From positions 124,001-188,000 of the forward strand of contig DASQAF010000029.1 of NCBI GenBank assembly GCA_035635855.1: a stretch of 64,000 nt of DNA, given 5' to 3'. The stretch comes from UBA11740 sp035635855 (GTDB lineage: Bacteria; Acidobacteriota; Blastocatellia; Pyrinomonadales; Pyrinomonadaceae). The notes under the pieces were generated by a model. The model worked only from the letters and a program-made list of their open reading frames with translations, was not told the DNA's origin and made no database searches. How positions within the stretch are numbered: the first letter of the stretch is position 1; every line of letters begins with the position of its first letter. A program made the position numbers and the translations under genes. Shown piece after piece: positions 39,805 through 49,034 of this stretch.

Positions 39805-41639
39805 ACGAAGTAGCGCGTCCTGACCAGACCAATAACCGAAGAAGCCACCACACTCACAAGCGCAAACAGAAAATAATCCACTGCCAGTACGTAGCGATAT
39901 TCAGTGTGCACTATTGATTGCACGCAGAAAAAATACACCGGCACGACGAGAAGGATCGTCAGCGTCAGCCATTGCCGCTTAATTGCCAGCAGAACCAAAC
40001 CAATAATTGCCAGCGGCAACATCACCGCGGTCAGAAAAATCTTCTGTATGCCATGCACCAGAAATCGCGGATAACGGGTCCAAAGAAATCGTGCCGGTCC
40101 CAACTCGAACAGTTTTGTCGGGCCAACGTGGACTACGGGGTTTGAAGGAATAGACGCCTCGTTGCTGAATACGAGCCGAACCCGGTCGTCCTTACTCGCG
40201 ACAAAGGAAAGTTGGATCATATTTAGGGGCTGCTCCACAGCCGATTTGGTTTCCAGCATTTCCGCGATCGCCGAGGAATAAGTCTTTCCCTTCGCATCTC
40301 TCACGCTTAATTTGATTCGGCCTTGTTCGATCTTGATCGGAACTGTGAAGACGTAATCGGCATTCTTCTCTACATTCACAGGTGCCGACATGAATTGGTC
40401 GTCGTACTGTGAATCATCGCCCTCCAACCTGAGACTCTGACCGTCAGGAGAGACAGAGGTCCTGGTGCGCGGTGACGGAACAACGCCTCCTGAAAGCAAC
40501 TCCGCGGGGGTGTTCCCCCAAAACAGTTGCGGATTACTCGCTAAATTCAAAGTGTGACTGACCGGCGGCTCCGTGGAAACCAGACGCGATCGTTCCAGTC
40601 TGACCATCGCCGCCGCGCGCTGCGTCATCACGCCGGCAAACCAAAAAGGATGAGAACGAATCACCGCGAATCCGCGCGCCAGCCGCGCTCGCTCTCGCTC
40701 GACTCCATCGGGATTGAATAGCGTGGTGTAATAGTCGGGGCGATGAAAATCCTCAGCCTCCTGCTTCATGATGCCCATGTCGGTTTTCGGAATGTTGAAT
40801 CTGCCTTCATGATCATAGTCGGCGATGCCTTCCAAAAGCGTCTGGCCCGCGCCCAGCGACAACGGAATGAAGCGATGAAAGACGATCGCGTTTCTAATTG
40901 TCAGCGGCAGAACGATCAGCAAGGTTCCGCAAACGACCGCCAGCGCAAAACGCCAACTTCTTTCGCTTCTGAACAGAAGCAGTACCGCCGCAGCGAGGAA
41001 AAATGTGAGCAACATCGTATTGGCCCTGAGCCAGCACGAAATCCCCACTAGCGCGCCGGCAACAATGAAAGTGACGAGACGCGGATTCTTTGCCGCCCGC
41101 GCCAGACAATAGACAGCGAGCAGGATTGGCAGCACGAAGAGCGAATCAGGCAAAAGCAGCACAGAGTTCCAGGCGAACTGCGGAGACAATGCAGCCAGCA
41201 TTCCTGCCACGATTGCCGCGCTCAACGGCAGCAATTCGCCGACGATCAGAAAGATCATGACGGCGGCCAGCGCATCGCAAACGATTTGCACGAATTGGAC
41301 GGCGGTGTCTGAATCTCCGCATACCGAATAGACGATCGCGACCAAAATTGAATAACCGGGAGGGTGTCCGAGTGTGTTGAGATCGCTCAAAGGCGAAGAG
41401 GAACTGAGGAATGAAGCGACGCCGCCCTGCCGCAGCAGTTGCGCGACTCGCTTGTAGTCACCGCTGACTGTGGTCTGTACTTTTCCTACTTCAAGACGTG
41501 TATCATGCCATGACAAAAGTCTGACGCCGAAAGCTATAAGAAATATTGTGATGCAAACTGCGAGGCGGATTCGGCGCGATTGCCAGGGGCGCTGAGAATG
41601 AGACTCCGGCGGGGCATCGCTGGTTTTGTCTGTACTCAT
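39774..41639 (-). CDS. GT39/ArnT-like polytopic membrane protein, paralogue 2
   Basis: This 621-residue membrane protein is homologous to the one at 32927. TLGHPPGYSILVAIVYSV, VGISCWLRANTMLLTFFLAA, LGAGQTLLEGIADYDHEGRF and a PDGVERERARLARGFAVIRS block are shared. It differs by a soluble insert of about 150 residues near the C-terminal third (around residues 400-540; SPDGQSLRLEGDDSQYDDQF), which looks beta-rich and could be a carbohydrate-binding or glycan-sensing domain in the periplasm. It probably transfers a polyprenyl-linked sugar. The last residues, GARTSRPH, come from a palindromic repeat. It is divergent from the second asparagine synthase gene. Confidence 0.75.
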   Translation of the reverse strand: MSTDKTSDAPPESHSQRPWQSRRIRLAVCITIFLIAFGVRLLSWHDTRLEVGKVQTTVSGDYKRVAQLLRQGGVASFLSSSSPLSDLNTLGHPPGYSILVAIVYSVCGDSDTAVQFVQIVCDALAAVMIFLIVGELLPLSAAIVAGMLAALSPQFAWNSVLLLPDSLFVLPILLAVYCLARAAKNPRLVTFIVAGALVGISCWLRANTMLLTFFLAAAVLLLFRSERSWRFALAVVCGTLLIVLPLTIRNAIVFHRFIPLSLGAGQTLLEGIADYDHEGRFNIPKTDMGIMKQEAEDFHRPDYYTTLFNPDGVERERARLARGFAVIRSHPFWFAGVMTQRAAAMVRLERSRLVSTEPPVSHTLNLASNPQLFWGNTPAELLSGGVVPSPRTRTSVSPDGQSLRLEGDDSQYDDQFMSAPVNVEKNADYVFTVPIKIEQGRIKLSVRDAKGKTYSSAIAEMLETKSAVEQPLNMIQLSFVASKDDRVRLVFSNEASIPSNPVVHVGPTKLFELGPARFLWTRYPRFLVHGIQKIFLTAVMLPLAIIGLVLLAIKRQWLTLTILLVVPVYFFCVQSIVHTEYRYVLAVDYFLFALVSVVASSVIGLVRTRYFVPGARTSRPH

Positions 41640-41788
41640 TAGTTTCGGCGGTTTGAAGCCGCGCTATTATAAATCATAAGCGAAGAGCGAGTAACGAAAC
41701 ACCTGCGAGACGCCAAGGGAAACCAGGAAGAAGCGAACACCCGAGCCCGGACAACGTTGACTACCGGCCGGAAGAACAAACCCAAACC

Positions 41789-43735
41789 ATGTGTGGAATT
41801 GCTGGATTAGTAACTCAAGACCCTGAATCGCGCATCGCCGCGATGCTGAAAGCAGTTGAGCATCGCGGGCGTGACGATGAAGGTGTGTGGACTTCGCCTT
41901 CAATCAACAGCGAAGGACAGCGCGTCTGTTTTGGTCACCGGCGATTATCAATAATTGACACCAGCAGCGCGGGACATCAGCCGATGCTGTCTCAGGACGG
42001 TCGTCTGATCGTGATTCTCAACGGCGAGATCTACAACTATCGCCAGTTGCGCGAGCAACTCTCAAACAAAGGTCACAACTTTCAGACACAGACGGATACG
42101 GAAGTTTTGCTGGCGGCATGGGAAGAGTGGGGAGAAGATTCTCTTAACCGCCTGAACGGAATGTTTGCCTTCGCGCTTTGGGATGATCGAGAGCGCACGC
42201 TTTTTCTGGTCCGTGATCGCGTCGGCATCAAGCCGCTGTATTATGCTCAGTGTCAGAAGCCCGACCGTCAGGGAGGGCAACCTTCGCTGGCTTTCGCATC
42301 TGAGATCAAATCGATTCTTGCCAGCGGCGTGGTGCGGGCCGAACTCGACACAGACTCGCTGCATCAATTTCTCACGTTCCTGTGGGCGCCTGATCCCAAC
42401 ACGCTCTTTCGCGGCATTAAAACAGTTCCGCCGGGCCATCTCGTTACTCTGCGCGATAACGAATTGAAAGTTCGCCAGTGGTGGGACATTTCGTTTGACG
42501 CAATCGAAGAAGGACGAAGCGAAACATGGTGGCAGGAGCAAGTCCTGGAGACCCTCGATCGCGTCGTCAAACTCGAGATGGTCGCTGACGTTCCCCTGGG
42601 ATCGTTTCTATCCGGCGGAGTCGATTCGTCGTCGATCGTGGCGATGATGAAGCGTCACAGCAACGGCCAACCCGTCGGTACTTACACGATCGGAATCGAA
42701 GCCGAAGATCTGCGCTATGACATCATTCCCGACGACGTCGAGTGGGCGCGGCGCGTGAATCAGCAACTGGAAACCGACTATCACGAGATCATGTTACGGC
42801 CGCAAGTGGCCGAGTTGCTGCCCCAGCTGGTCTATCACATGGACGAGCCGGCCATCGACATGGCTATTCCCAGCTACCTCGTATCACGCGCGGCGCGGGA
42901 ATCGATGCGGGTGATGCTTTCGGGCATGGGTGGCGACGAAGTGTTTGCCGGCTATCCGCGCCAACTGGCAATGAAGATTGCCGGCGCCTTCGATCCAGTG
43001 CCGCAACTGCTGAGACGCCCACTGATGAAAACGCTAGAGCGCGTGTTGCCCGGCGGGATGCCCGGAAGACTAACCGCGACGCTGCGCAATGCCAAGAAAT
43101 TCGCGCGCAGCGCGGCGCTGGATTTCGAAAATCGCTACCTCGGATACGAAACCTATTTCACAGACGAGGCGAAGCAGAGGCTTTATGCAGATGACGTGCG
43201 CGAAGCGACCCGTGACCTGGACGCTTACGCTGCGCATCGCCGTTACTTTAGCCAAGTAAAAGATGCAGCGCCGCTCAACCAACTTCTCTATGTCGATCTG
43301 AAAACTTTTCTTCCTTGTCTTAACCTGATGACCACGGACAAGACTTCGATGGCCGCTAATCTGGAAGTGCGCGTGCCGTTTTTGAATCTGGAAATGCTGG
43401 AGTTGGCGGCGCGAATGCCGCCTGATCTAAAGCTGCGAGGACTGAAGCGCAAATATATTCTGAAGCGCGCCGCGGAAAAGCTTCTGCCGCGCGAGGTTGT
43501 TTGGCGCAAGAAAGCCGGCTTTGGGGCGCCGATCCGTTCCTGGCTGCGCGGGCCTCTGCGGCCAATGGTTGATGAGCTGTTGTCGGAAGCGACGTTGAAG
43601 CGGCGAGGACTTTTCCGGCCCGAAGAAGTGCGGCGGATCATTGACGCGAATCTTTCAGGCAGAGAAGACTTCAACCTGCAGGTGTTTCAGTTGCTGACCT
43701 TGGAGTTGTGGCGGCGGGAGTTTATTGATCGGTGA
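41789..43735 (+). CDS. asnB: asparagine synthase-type glutamine amidotransferase, copy 2
   Basis: This 648-residue paralogue begins MCGIAGLVTQDPESRIAAML with Cys2 intact. GEIYNYRQLREQL and FALWDDRERTLFLVRDRVG lie in the glutaminase half. FLSGGVDSSSIVAMMKRHS is the ATP loop, and GMGGDEVFAGYPRQ and KTSMAANLEVRVPFLNLEML follow. It resembles typical exosortase/EPS-locus amidotransferases. It is only moderately similar to the copy at 26207, so the two probably have different acceptors. It stands alone between two minus-strand genes and presumably has its own promoter in the 149-base gap upstream. Confidence 0.9.
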   Translation: MCGIAGLVTQDPESRIAAMLKAVEHRGRDDEGVWTSPSINSEGQRVCFGHRRLSIIDTSSAGHQPMLSQDGRLIVILNGEIYNYRQLREQLSNKGHNFQTQTDTEVLLAAWEEWGEDSLNRLNGMFAFALWDDRERTLFLVRDRVGIKPLYYAQCQKPDRQGGQPSLAFASEIKSILASGVVRAELDTDSLHQFLTFLWAPDPNTLFRGIKTVPPGHLVTLRDNELKVRQWWDISFDAIEEGRSETWWQEQVLETLDRVVKLEMVADVPLGSFLSGGVDSSSIVAMMKRHSNGQPVGTYTIGIEAEDLRYDIIPDDVEWARRVNQQLETDYHEIMLRPQVAELLPQLVYHMDEPAIDMAIPSYLVSRAARESMRVMLSGMGGDEVFAGYPRQLAMKIAGAFDPVPQLLRRPLMKTLERVLPGGMPGRLTATLRNAKKFARSAALDFENRYLGYETYFTDEAKQRLYADDVREATRDLDAYAAHRRYFSQVKDAAPLNQLLYVDLKTFLPCLNLMTTDKTSMAANLEVRVPFLNLEMLELAARMPPDLKLRGLKRKYILKRAAEKLLPREVVWRKKAGFGAPIRSWLRGPLRPMVDELLSEATLKRRGLFRPEEVRRIIDANLSGREDFNLQVFQLLTLELWRREFIDR

Positions 43736-43772
43736 GCCACCGCGCCCGAGAAGACCGCAAGAAGTAAGTCCT

Positions 43773-45929
43773 TCACACCTCCACTGGCAATCCTGTCCGC
43801 AGCGAATCCCGAATCCGAAAAGTCGCTCGCGTTGTCGTGGCAAGATCCTCGAGTGAAATCGGCGAAGGCTTTCCTTCCAGCACCATGGCGCAGACTGCGC
43901 GCACTTCATCTCTCTGGCCTTTGTCCTGTTCGCGGAGCCTGGTCTTTTTCTCGCGGCCGTTTTCATAAGCTGCGGCGCTGCGAAAGTCTTCGATCACAAA
44001 CGACTTGCTCGAGCCGAAAATCTCAATCCGTTCCTTTGGCAAGGCGCTGTTACCTTCCGCCAGATATGCAATCGAGCCGTTCGAACCGTCGGCCAGGCGC
44101 AGAGTGATGAAAACTGAATCCTCCGAAACTATTTCATGCGCGCGGCTGCTGATTGATTCGGCAAAGACGCGCGTGACCAGCGCGCCGGTCATAAACTGTA
44201 TGAAGTCGATGAAGTGACAGACCTCGCCAATGATACGGCCTCCACCTTCGCTCGGGTGGTGAGCCCAATGACCCGGCGGCACACGTCCGGCGTTAACGCG
44301 ATAGTTAATCGAGAGCGGCGTTTGGCGATCCTTGAAAAACTCCTGAGCCGCGCGCGCCAGCGGCGAGAAGCGCCGATTAAAACCCACCATCAATTGACCA
44401 TTCGACTGGCTAGTCGCGGCGATTACTTTGTCCAGTTCTTCGTCATTCAGGGCCAGCGGTTTCTCGACGAAGACATGACGCCCGTGCTCGAGCGCGCGCC
44501 GGACGAGTTCGGCGTGCGAATCATGCCGCGTGGCGATCACGACCAGATTGATCTCTTCGTCGGCTAACACTTCGTCCGCGCCTGAGACGCAATTGCGGAA
44601 TCCGAATCTTTCTCCGACCTGACGAGCGCTCACGCCGGAAGCTGTGGCAATCGAATGAAACTCCGCCCCGGCGGTCTTGAAGTTCGGCAGCAGCATCGCC
44701 CGCGCATAATTTCCGGCGCCGATCAATCCAACTCGAACGCTCGGGGCCGGCGCGGCGCTCTGTGTTTGTCTGAAGGCGAGTTGAATGCGCGGCTCCAATT
44801 CGCGCTCGGTGTCGTACTGTAAAATGACGCCCAGGTGCGGCTCATTCAATTCTCCGGTGATTAGTTGGTAAGCGCGTTCAGTTTCGTCGAGATTGAAGCG
44901 ATGTGTCGTCAACGGCCCGACATCGATGCGGCCATCGGCGAGTAGATCCAGGAACGCCTCGATGTTGCGGCCTTCGGTCCAGCGCACATAACCGAAAGGA
45001 TAGTCGTGGCCGCGCTCTTCATATTCCGGATCATAACGGCCCGGACCGTAGGACATCGAAATTTTGAAAGTGAGTTCGCGATTGTAGTAAGGCTGGCGTG
45101 GGATGTTCAGTCCGACTGCGCCCACGGCGACGACTCGGCCTTTGGCCCGCGAGATTTCGCCGGCCAGCTCGATCGGCTGGTTCGATTCAGTGGCCGCGGT
45201 GATCAAAACCGCATCCGCGCCGCGTCCGCGCGACCATGCCAACACCCGCCGCTTTACGTCATCGTCCGGCGCACAACCATCATCGGCGCCGAACTTCCGG
45301 GCCAACTCGATTTTGCTTTGATCGAGATCGATCCCGAACACACGGCACCCGTGCGCCTGGATCAGTTGCACCGCGAGCTGGCCAATCAGGCCCAGACCAA
45401 TCACCACTACCGACTCGCCCAGGGTCAGTTCGGCCAGGCGCACGCCCTGTAGAGAGATCGCTCCCAGCGTACCGAAGGCAGCCGCGCTAAAGCTGACGCC
45501 ATCAGGGAGGCGTACGCACAAATTTTTGGGCACCGACAAAACCTCTGCATGTGAAGCGTAACCCACACCGGCGCATGCCACGCGGTCACCCGGGCGAAAT
45601 TCGGTGACCCCTTCGCCAACCTCGATTACTTTTCCCGCGGCGCTGTAACCCAACGCGACCAGCGACGCAAGTTTTGAGCGCACGGCGTCGAACGTATTCA
45701 CGAATCCATCGCTTCGGGCTTTTTGAATTACCTGTTTGACCAGGGCAGGTTGCTCGACGGCTCTGCCGAGCAGGCTCTTCTGTCCTGCTTCCACAGTCAT
45801 GCGTTCAGTGCCGGCGCTGATCAGCGACGCCGCGGTGCGCACCAGCACGAAGCCAGGACGGGCGGCAGGCGCCGGCACATCGGTCACAGTTACCGCTCCG
45901 CTCTTGAGATTCTGAAGGACCTGTTTCAC
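43773..45929 (-). CDS. bi-domain oxidoreductase: MDR dehydrogenase plus Gfo/Idh/MocA
   Basis: This 718-residue fusion has an N-terminal zinc-type medium-chain dehydrogenase (about 1-360; GDRVACAGVGYASHAEVL, VVVIGLGLIGQLAVQLIQA). The C-terminal half is a Gfo/Idh/MocA domain (about 385-718; VRVGLIGAGNYARAMLLP, GRHVFVEKPLALNDEELD). Both contain their own NAD-binding glycine motif. Such bi-domain proteins are recurrent in polysaccharide loci with heparinase II/III-like proteins, as here at 21369, but their reaction is not established. Oxidation and epimerisation of a nucleotide sugar is a fair guess. It converges on the second asnB gene with a 37-base gap. Confidence 0.88.
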   Translation of the reverse strand: MKQVLQNLKSGAVTVTDVPAPAARPGFVLVRTAASLISAGTERMTVEAGQKSLLGRAVEQPALVKQVIQKARSDGFVNTFDAVRSKLASLVALGYSAAGKVIEVGEGVTEFRPGDRVACAGVGYASHAEVLSVPKNLCVRLPDGVSFSAAAFGTLGAISLQGVRLAELTLGESVVVIGLGLIGQLAVQLIQAHGCRVFGIDLDQSKIELARKFGADDGCAPDDDVKRRVLAWSRGRGADAVLITAATESNQPIELAGEISRAKGRVVAVGAVGLNIPRQPYYNRELTFKISMSYGPGRYDPEYEERGHDYPFGYVRWTEGRNIEAFLDLLADGRIDVGPLTTHRFNLDETERAYQLITGELNEPHLGVILQYDTERELEPRIQLAFRQTQSAAPAPSVRVGLIGAGNYARAMLLPNFKTAGAEFHSIATASGVSARQVGERFGFRNCVSGADEVLADEEINLVVIATRHDSHAELVRRALEHGRHVFVEKPLALNDEELDKVIAATSQSNGQLMVGFNRRFSPLARAAQEFFKDRQTPLSINYRVNAGRVPPGHWAHHPSEGGGRIIGEVCHFIDFIQFMTGALVTRVFAESISSRAHEIVSEDSVFITLRLADGSNGSIAYLAEGNSALPKERIEIFGSSKSFVIEDFRSAAAYENGREKKTRLREQDKGQRDEVRAVCAMVLEGKPSPISLEDLATTTRATFRIRDSLRTGLPVEV

Positions 45930-46348
45930 TTGTCTTGCTCCAAAGGCTCAGACTATCCCCGATCTTTGTTTGTGTAGTCAATTGAGTGCGTCAATTCCGC
46001 CTTCTATTGGGAGGGGATCTGAAGGTGAGAGTACTGCTTTTGCAACCGGCTTCAGCTATCACGCCAACTGTTTTTTGCAACGTCGAGCGAGCTGACAATT
46101 TCGAAGCTTCTCAAATTTATTCGACAATTTAATTGACAATCAAGCACGTCTTTTGTTAGTTATGCTTCGCTGTTTGCAAAGATCACCCGGTAAAAAAGCG
46201 TCGAGAGTCCCAGATTTTGCTCCGAAACCTTTGTATTCAAAGCCCGGGTTTTCGCTTGGAAGCGCGCGTGCGGACGGTTTCAGGCAGGCCTCATCGTTTT
46301 GAGTAAAACTTCGCAGTGGGAAATCAGACAAAAGTAGGAGATTAAGAT
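45930..46348. other. 419-base intergenic region, AT-rich centre
   Basis: No gene or known RNA was found. Promoters for the bi-domain gene (minus) and the dispanin gene (plus) should lie here. TTGACA at 46133-46138 lies in a notably AT-rich stretch (about 46095-46165) but has no good -10 partner. AGGAGA directly before the ATG at 46349 is the dispanin ribosome site. Confidence 0.55.
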
Positions 46349-46642
46349 ATGTCGCAAAATTGGACTCCGCCGCCAGCCGGCGGATCGGCAACTGTACCGA
46401 ACTACCTGGTGCCGGCGATCATTTCGATATTCTGTTGTTGGCCGCTCGCTATTCCGGCGATCATTTTCGCTACGCAAGTCAACGGAAAAATAGCAGCAGG
46501 TGATGTTGCTGGAGCTGAGGACGCTTCGAAGAAAGCGAAGATGTTCAGCTTCATCGCCATTGGTCTGGGCATTTTGTGCTATGTGATCGTCGGCCTCTTC
46601 TACGGGGTAGCGATCATCGCGGCCATCTCTGGCAGCAGATAG
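46349..46642 (+). CDS. CD225/dispanin family small membrane protein
   Basis: This 97-residue protein has two membrane segments. PNYLVPAIISIFCCWPLAIPAIIFATQV is the dispanin signature with the paired Cys before the Pro, and a second helix covers FSFIAIGLGILCYVIVGLFYG. The helices are joined by a short loop, QVNGKIAAGDVAGAEDASKK, which in this family holds the conserved region (AxG.....A). The family includes vertebrate IFITM proteins, but bacterial functions are unknown. The ribosome site AGGAGA is well placed. It lies with TM2 and DUF2752 genes on the same strand, a mix often seen in environmental bacteria. Confidence 0.88.
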   Translation: MSQNWTPPPAGGSATVPNYLVPAIISIFCCWPLAIPAIIFATQVNGKIAAGDVAGAEDASKKAKMFSFIAIGLGILCYVIVGLFYGVAIIAAISGSR

Positions 46643-46921
46643 AGTGCATTAAGATACGTGCGATCCTCGTGTGCCTCGCGCGAATCGAACGTAGCGATGT
46701 GATCGCGGATCGTAGCGGGACCGTCTCGTACCACACCGCAAAGGTGCAGGATTGTCCGCTGCGCCCGCGATTTTCGTTCCCTCAGCTTGCTGAGGGACTC
46801 TTCTGATAAACGCTCTTCACATCTTCAAAATGGAGACTCTCCCGTGCGCAGTAGTCTTTTGGCTTGATCTGGAAACCAGGGTAGTGTATCAAGTGCATCT
46901 GCTTGAGAAACCGAATAACTT

Positions 46922-47356
46922 ATGAATGTCTTTTGCACTAAGTGCGGCGCGCAGAATGCCGATGGCTCGGTAGTTTGTTCTCAATGTCAGGCTACTTTGC
47001 CGTTGGTTGGCTATCAGCCACCTCAGGCACAGGCCGACTATCAAGCGGGTTATCAACCGATTCAACCACCGGCGCCGTTGTACCAACCGGGAGGCCAGGA
47101 CTGGCAAGCGAGAGGCGCGAACAAGAAGTTGGCGGCCGGTATTTGTGGCCTACTCCTGGGCCCCTTCGGCGTTCACAAATTCATTCTGGGTTACCAAACC
47201 GAAGGCGTCATCATGCTTTTGGTGTCGCTCTTGTCTTGCGGCATGCTGGCCATTGTTATGCAGGTGATTGGAATCGTCGAAGGCATCACGTACCTCACCA
47301 AGTCCGACGAGGAGTTCGTCCGCACTTATGTCGAAGGTCGAAAGGGTTGGTTTTAA
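46922..47356 (+). CDS. zinc-ribbon TM2-domain membrane protein
   Basis: This 144-residue protein has an N-terminal zinc ribbon FCTKCGAQNADGSVVCSQC (two CxxC pairs), a Gln/Pro/Tyr-rich linker (residues about 28-58) and a TM2 domain. The TM2 part contains KKLAAGICGLLLGPFGVHKF followed by a second helix, with a cytosolic C-terminus. GxFGVHKFILGY is the hallmark loop of TM2. Function is unknown across bacteria. The gap to the dispanin gene (279 bases) holds a short hairpin, TCCCTCAGC-TTGCTGAGGGA, near 46780. Confidence 0.88.
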   Translation: MNVFCTKCGAQNADGSVVCSQCQATLPLVGYQPPQAQADYQAGYQPIQPPAPLYQPGGQDWQARGANKKLAAGICGLLLGPFGVHKFILGYQTEGVIMLLVSLLSCGMLAIVMQVIGIVEGITYLTKSDEEFVRTYVEGRKGWF

Positions 47357-47463
47357 GTTTTCCGGCCGCGAGCATCCCGTAGCGGTTTCGCCCCTGACGA
47401 ATTCAGGATCTAAACTATTTCCGCAGCGGCTCAGGTCTTAGCGAGTGCTGCGGATTTCAGATC

Positions 47464-47898
47464 ATGACCAATTTTCATTTCGTTCACGTGACTGCTGATC
47501 GGAGCCGGCAACTTGTTACTGCGGCTACCGTCTGGCTGGGGTTGGCGGCGGGGGGGGCCTTTCTCTTTTTTTTCAATCCAGCCCTCCCCGGAAATCAATT
47601 CTTTCCCAAATGCCCTTTCCGTCTATTAACCGGTTGGCAGTGTCCGGGCTGCGGGTCAACGCGCGCTTTTCATCAATTGCTGCACCTGCACCCGATTGCT
47701 GCGTTCAAGTTGAATCCGCTGGTGATGCTGACGCTGCCGTTCATCGTTTATGGTTTGCTGGGATTCACCAGAAGCGCGCTCACGGGTAAGCCCCAGCGGC
47801 GAGTCTTCATTCCGCCACTTTACCTGTGGCTATGGCTGGCGCTGTTAATCTTCTTCTGGATCTTTCGCAACACGCCCTGGTATCCATTCATTTCCTGA
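47464..47898 (+). CDS. DUF2752 membrane protein
   Basis: This 144-residue protein has three apolar segments (about 20-40, 77-97, 118-138). The signature FRLLTGWQCPGCGSTRAFHQ, with the paired Cys, is diagnostic for DUF2752, and LHLHPIAAFKLNPLVML follows as expected. Function is unknown. It lies after the dispanin and TM2 genes on the same strand, with a 107-base gap and no clear ribosome site. The three may be involved in the same membrane process. Confidence 0.87.
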   Translation: MTNFHFVHVTADRSRQLVTAATVWLGLAAGGAFLFFFNPALPGNQFFPKCPFRLLTGWQCPGCGSTRAFHQLLHLHPIAAFKLNPLVMLTLPFIVYGLLGFTRSALTGKPQRRVFIPPLYLWLWLALLIFFWIFRNTPWYPFIS

Positions 47899-47908
47899 GG
47901 TGTCGTTT

Positions 47909-48079
47909 CCTTCTCCCTTCCCCTTTGGGAGAAGGGTCGGGGATGAGGGTTTAGGCGAGGAAGCTATTTCTCTTATTTGTGCTTCGTGGGCGGCGAGCGG
48001 CATTCAAAGACAAGAATATTAACTGGGGTCGCCCCGCGACAGTAAGCCCTCTCCCCAGCCCTCTGCCAAAGGGAGAGGG
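47909..48079. repeat. pair of CTCTCCC/GGGAGAGGG hairpins
   Basis: CCTTCTCCC (47909-47917) pairs with GGGAGAAGG (47927-47935). CCCTCTCCC (48048-48056) pairs with GGGAGAGGG (48071-48079). A degenerate half occurs at about 48470-48493. They flank otherwise featureless sequence between the DUF2752 gene and a small convergent gene and may act as terminators or mark a dispersed repeat. Confidence 0.7.
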
Positions 48080-48105
48080 AGCTTTGTTAGCATCCTCTAA
48101 ACGAA

Positions 48106-48369
48106 TTATTGTTTCCGATTGGTCGCGCGGATCGAAACGAATTGCGAAGAGGACGAGTCCTTCTCTTTTGCTCGACGCAGCAAAAGCGAAACCGCGATCC
48201 CGACCAGCACCGCCAGGATCAATCCACCGAAAAGCAGCTTTCCCAGATCGTTGAAGCCGCATTCATCGCAGTCCGAAAGTAGTATTAAGGCGTACAGCGA
48301 ATCCTGAAACGCGCCCACAATCGCCGCGCCGACCGGCGAAGCGAGAATCATAACCACGAGTTCGAACAT
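48106..48369 (-). CDS. small two-helix membrane protein
   Basis: From ATG 48369 this gives 87 residues. The frame continues 11 codons upstream, but this ATG has a GAGAGG ribosome site about seven bases before it. Two membrane helices, LVVMILASPVGAAIVGAF and LLFGGLILAVLVGIAVSLLL, are separated by an acidic loop with CDECGF. A basic tail (RRAKEKD) follows. No family is recognised. It lies convergent to the DUF2752 gene, close to the cluster of small membrane proteins. Confidence 0.6.
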   Translation of the reverse strand: MFELVVMILASPVGAAIVGAFQDSLYALILLSDCDECGFNDLGKLLFGGLILAVLVGIAVSLLLRRAKEKDSSSSQFVSIRATNRKQ

Positions 48370-48648
48370 GATGTACCTCTCTTTCTGCGTGAGGATCCGC
48401 AACTGTCGCTATAGACACCACTGTGGCTGCTTTGTTCCTCGTGAACCGGCGAAGGCGCACTCTTGCTTTGGAGAGGGATTGGGGGAGAGGGTCTGACGAG
48501 CACAACACATTCTTCCATTGTTTCTTTGTCTCAGCGCACTCCTCGAGGTCGCTGAGACCACGCAGAGAAAACTGAGATTAAGACACCACCAGAGCGTCCA
48601 TCCATTTACGATTTACGATTTACGAGTAGACGATTTACTATCCTGAAC

Positions 48649-49023
48649 ATGAACTCAGATCCGGCAATCCGCATCGCGATGCTGCCACGTGATACCAACT
48701 CCCAGGGCACGATCTTTGGCGGCGTTATTCTCAGCTACATCGACATGGCCGGCGCGATCGAAGCGCACCGCCACACTGGCATGGATCGTTTTGTGACTGT
48801 GGCCATGCGCGAGGTGATTTTCCACGCTCCGGTTTTCGTGGGTGACCTGGTTAGTTTTTATTCCGAGACGGTGAGAGTCGGCACGACTTCAATCACCGTG
48901 CGGGTGGTGGTCGAAGCCGAGCGTTACGGCGGACCAAGCGAGCGAGTGCGCGTGACGGAAGCCGAAGTGATCTATGTGGCGGTGGATAAGACGGGCAAGA
49001 AGATGAAGATAGCGGCCAAGTGA
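48649..49023 (+). CDS. acyl-CoA thioesterase, hotdog fold (YciA-like)
   Basis: This 124-residue protein has the hotdog helix GTIFGGVILSYIDMAGAIEA with the catalytic-type Asp, followed by VTVAMREVIFHAPVFVGDLV, which matches the YciA/ACOT strand pattern. It hydrolyses acyl-CoA to acid and CoA. Directly upstream is a run of degenerate ACGATTTACG repeats. It is convergent with the HAD hydrolase gene (11-base gap). It could drain stalled CoA intermediates of the neighbouring acyl-CoA pathway, but YciA enzymes are generally broad and housekeeping. Confidence 0.88.
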   Translation: MNSDPAIRIAMLPRDTNSQGTIFGGVILSYIDMAGAIEAHRHTGMDRFVTVAMREVIFHAPVFVGDLVSFYSETVRVGTTSITVRVVVEAERYGGPSERVRVTEAEVIYVAVDKTGKKMKIAAK

Positions 49024-49034
49024 GAGCCGGTAGC

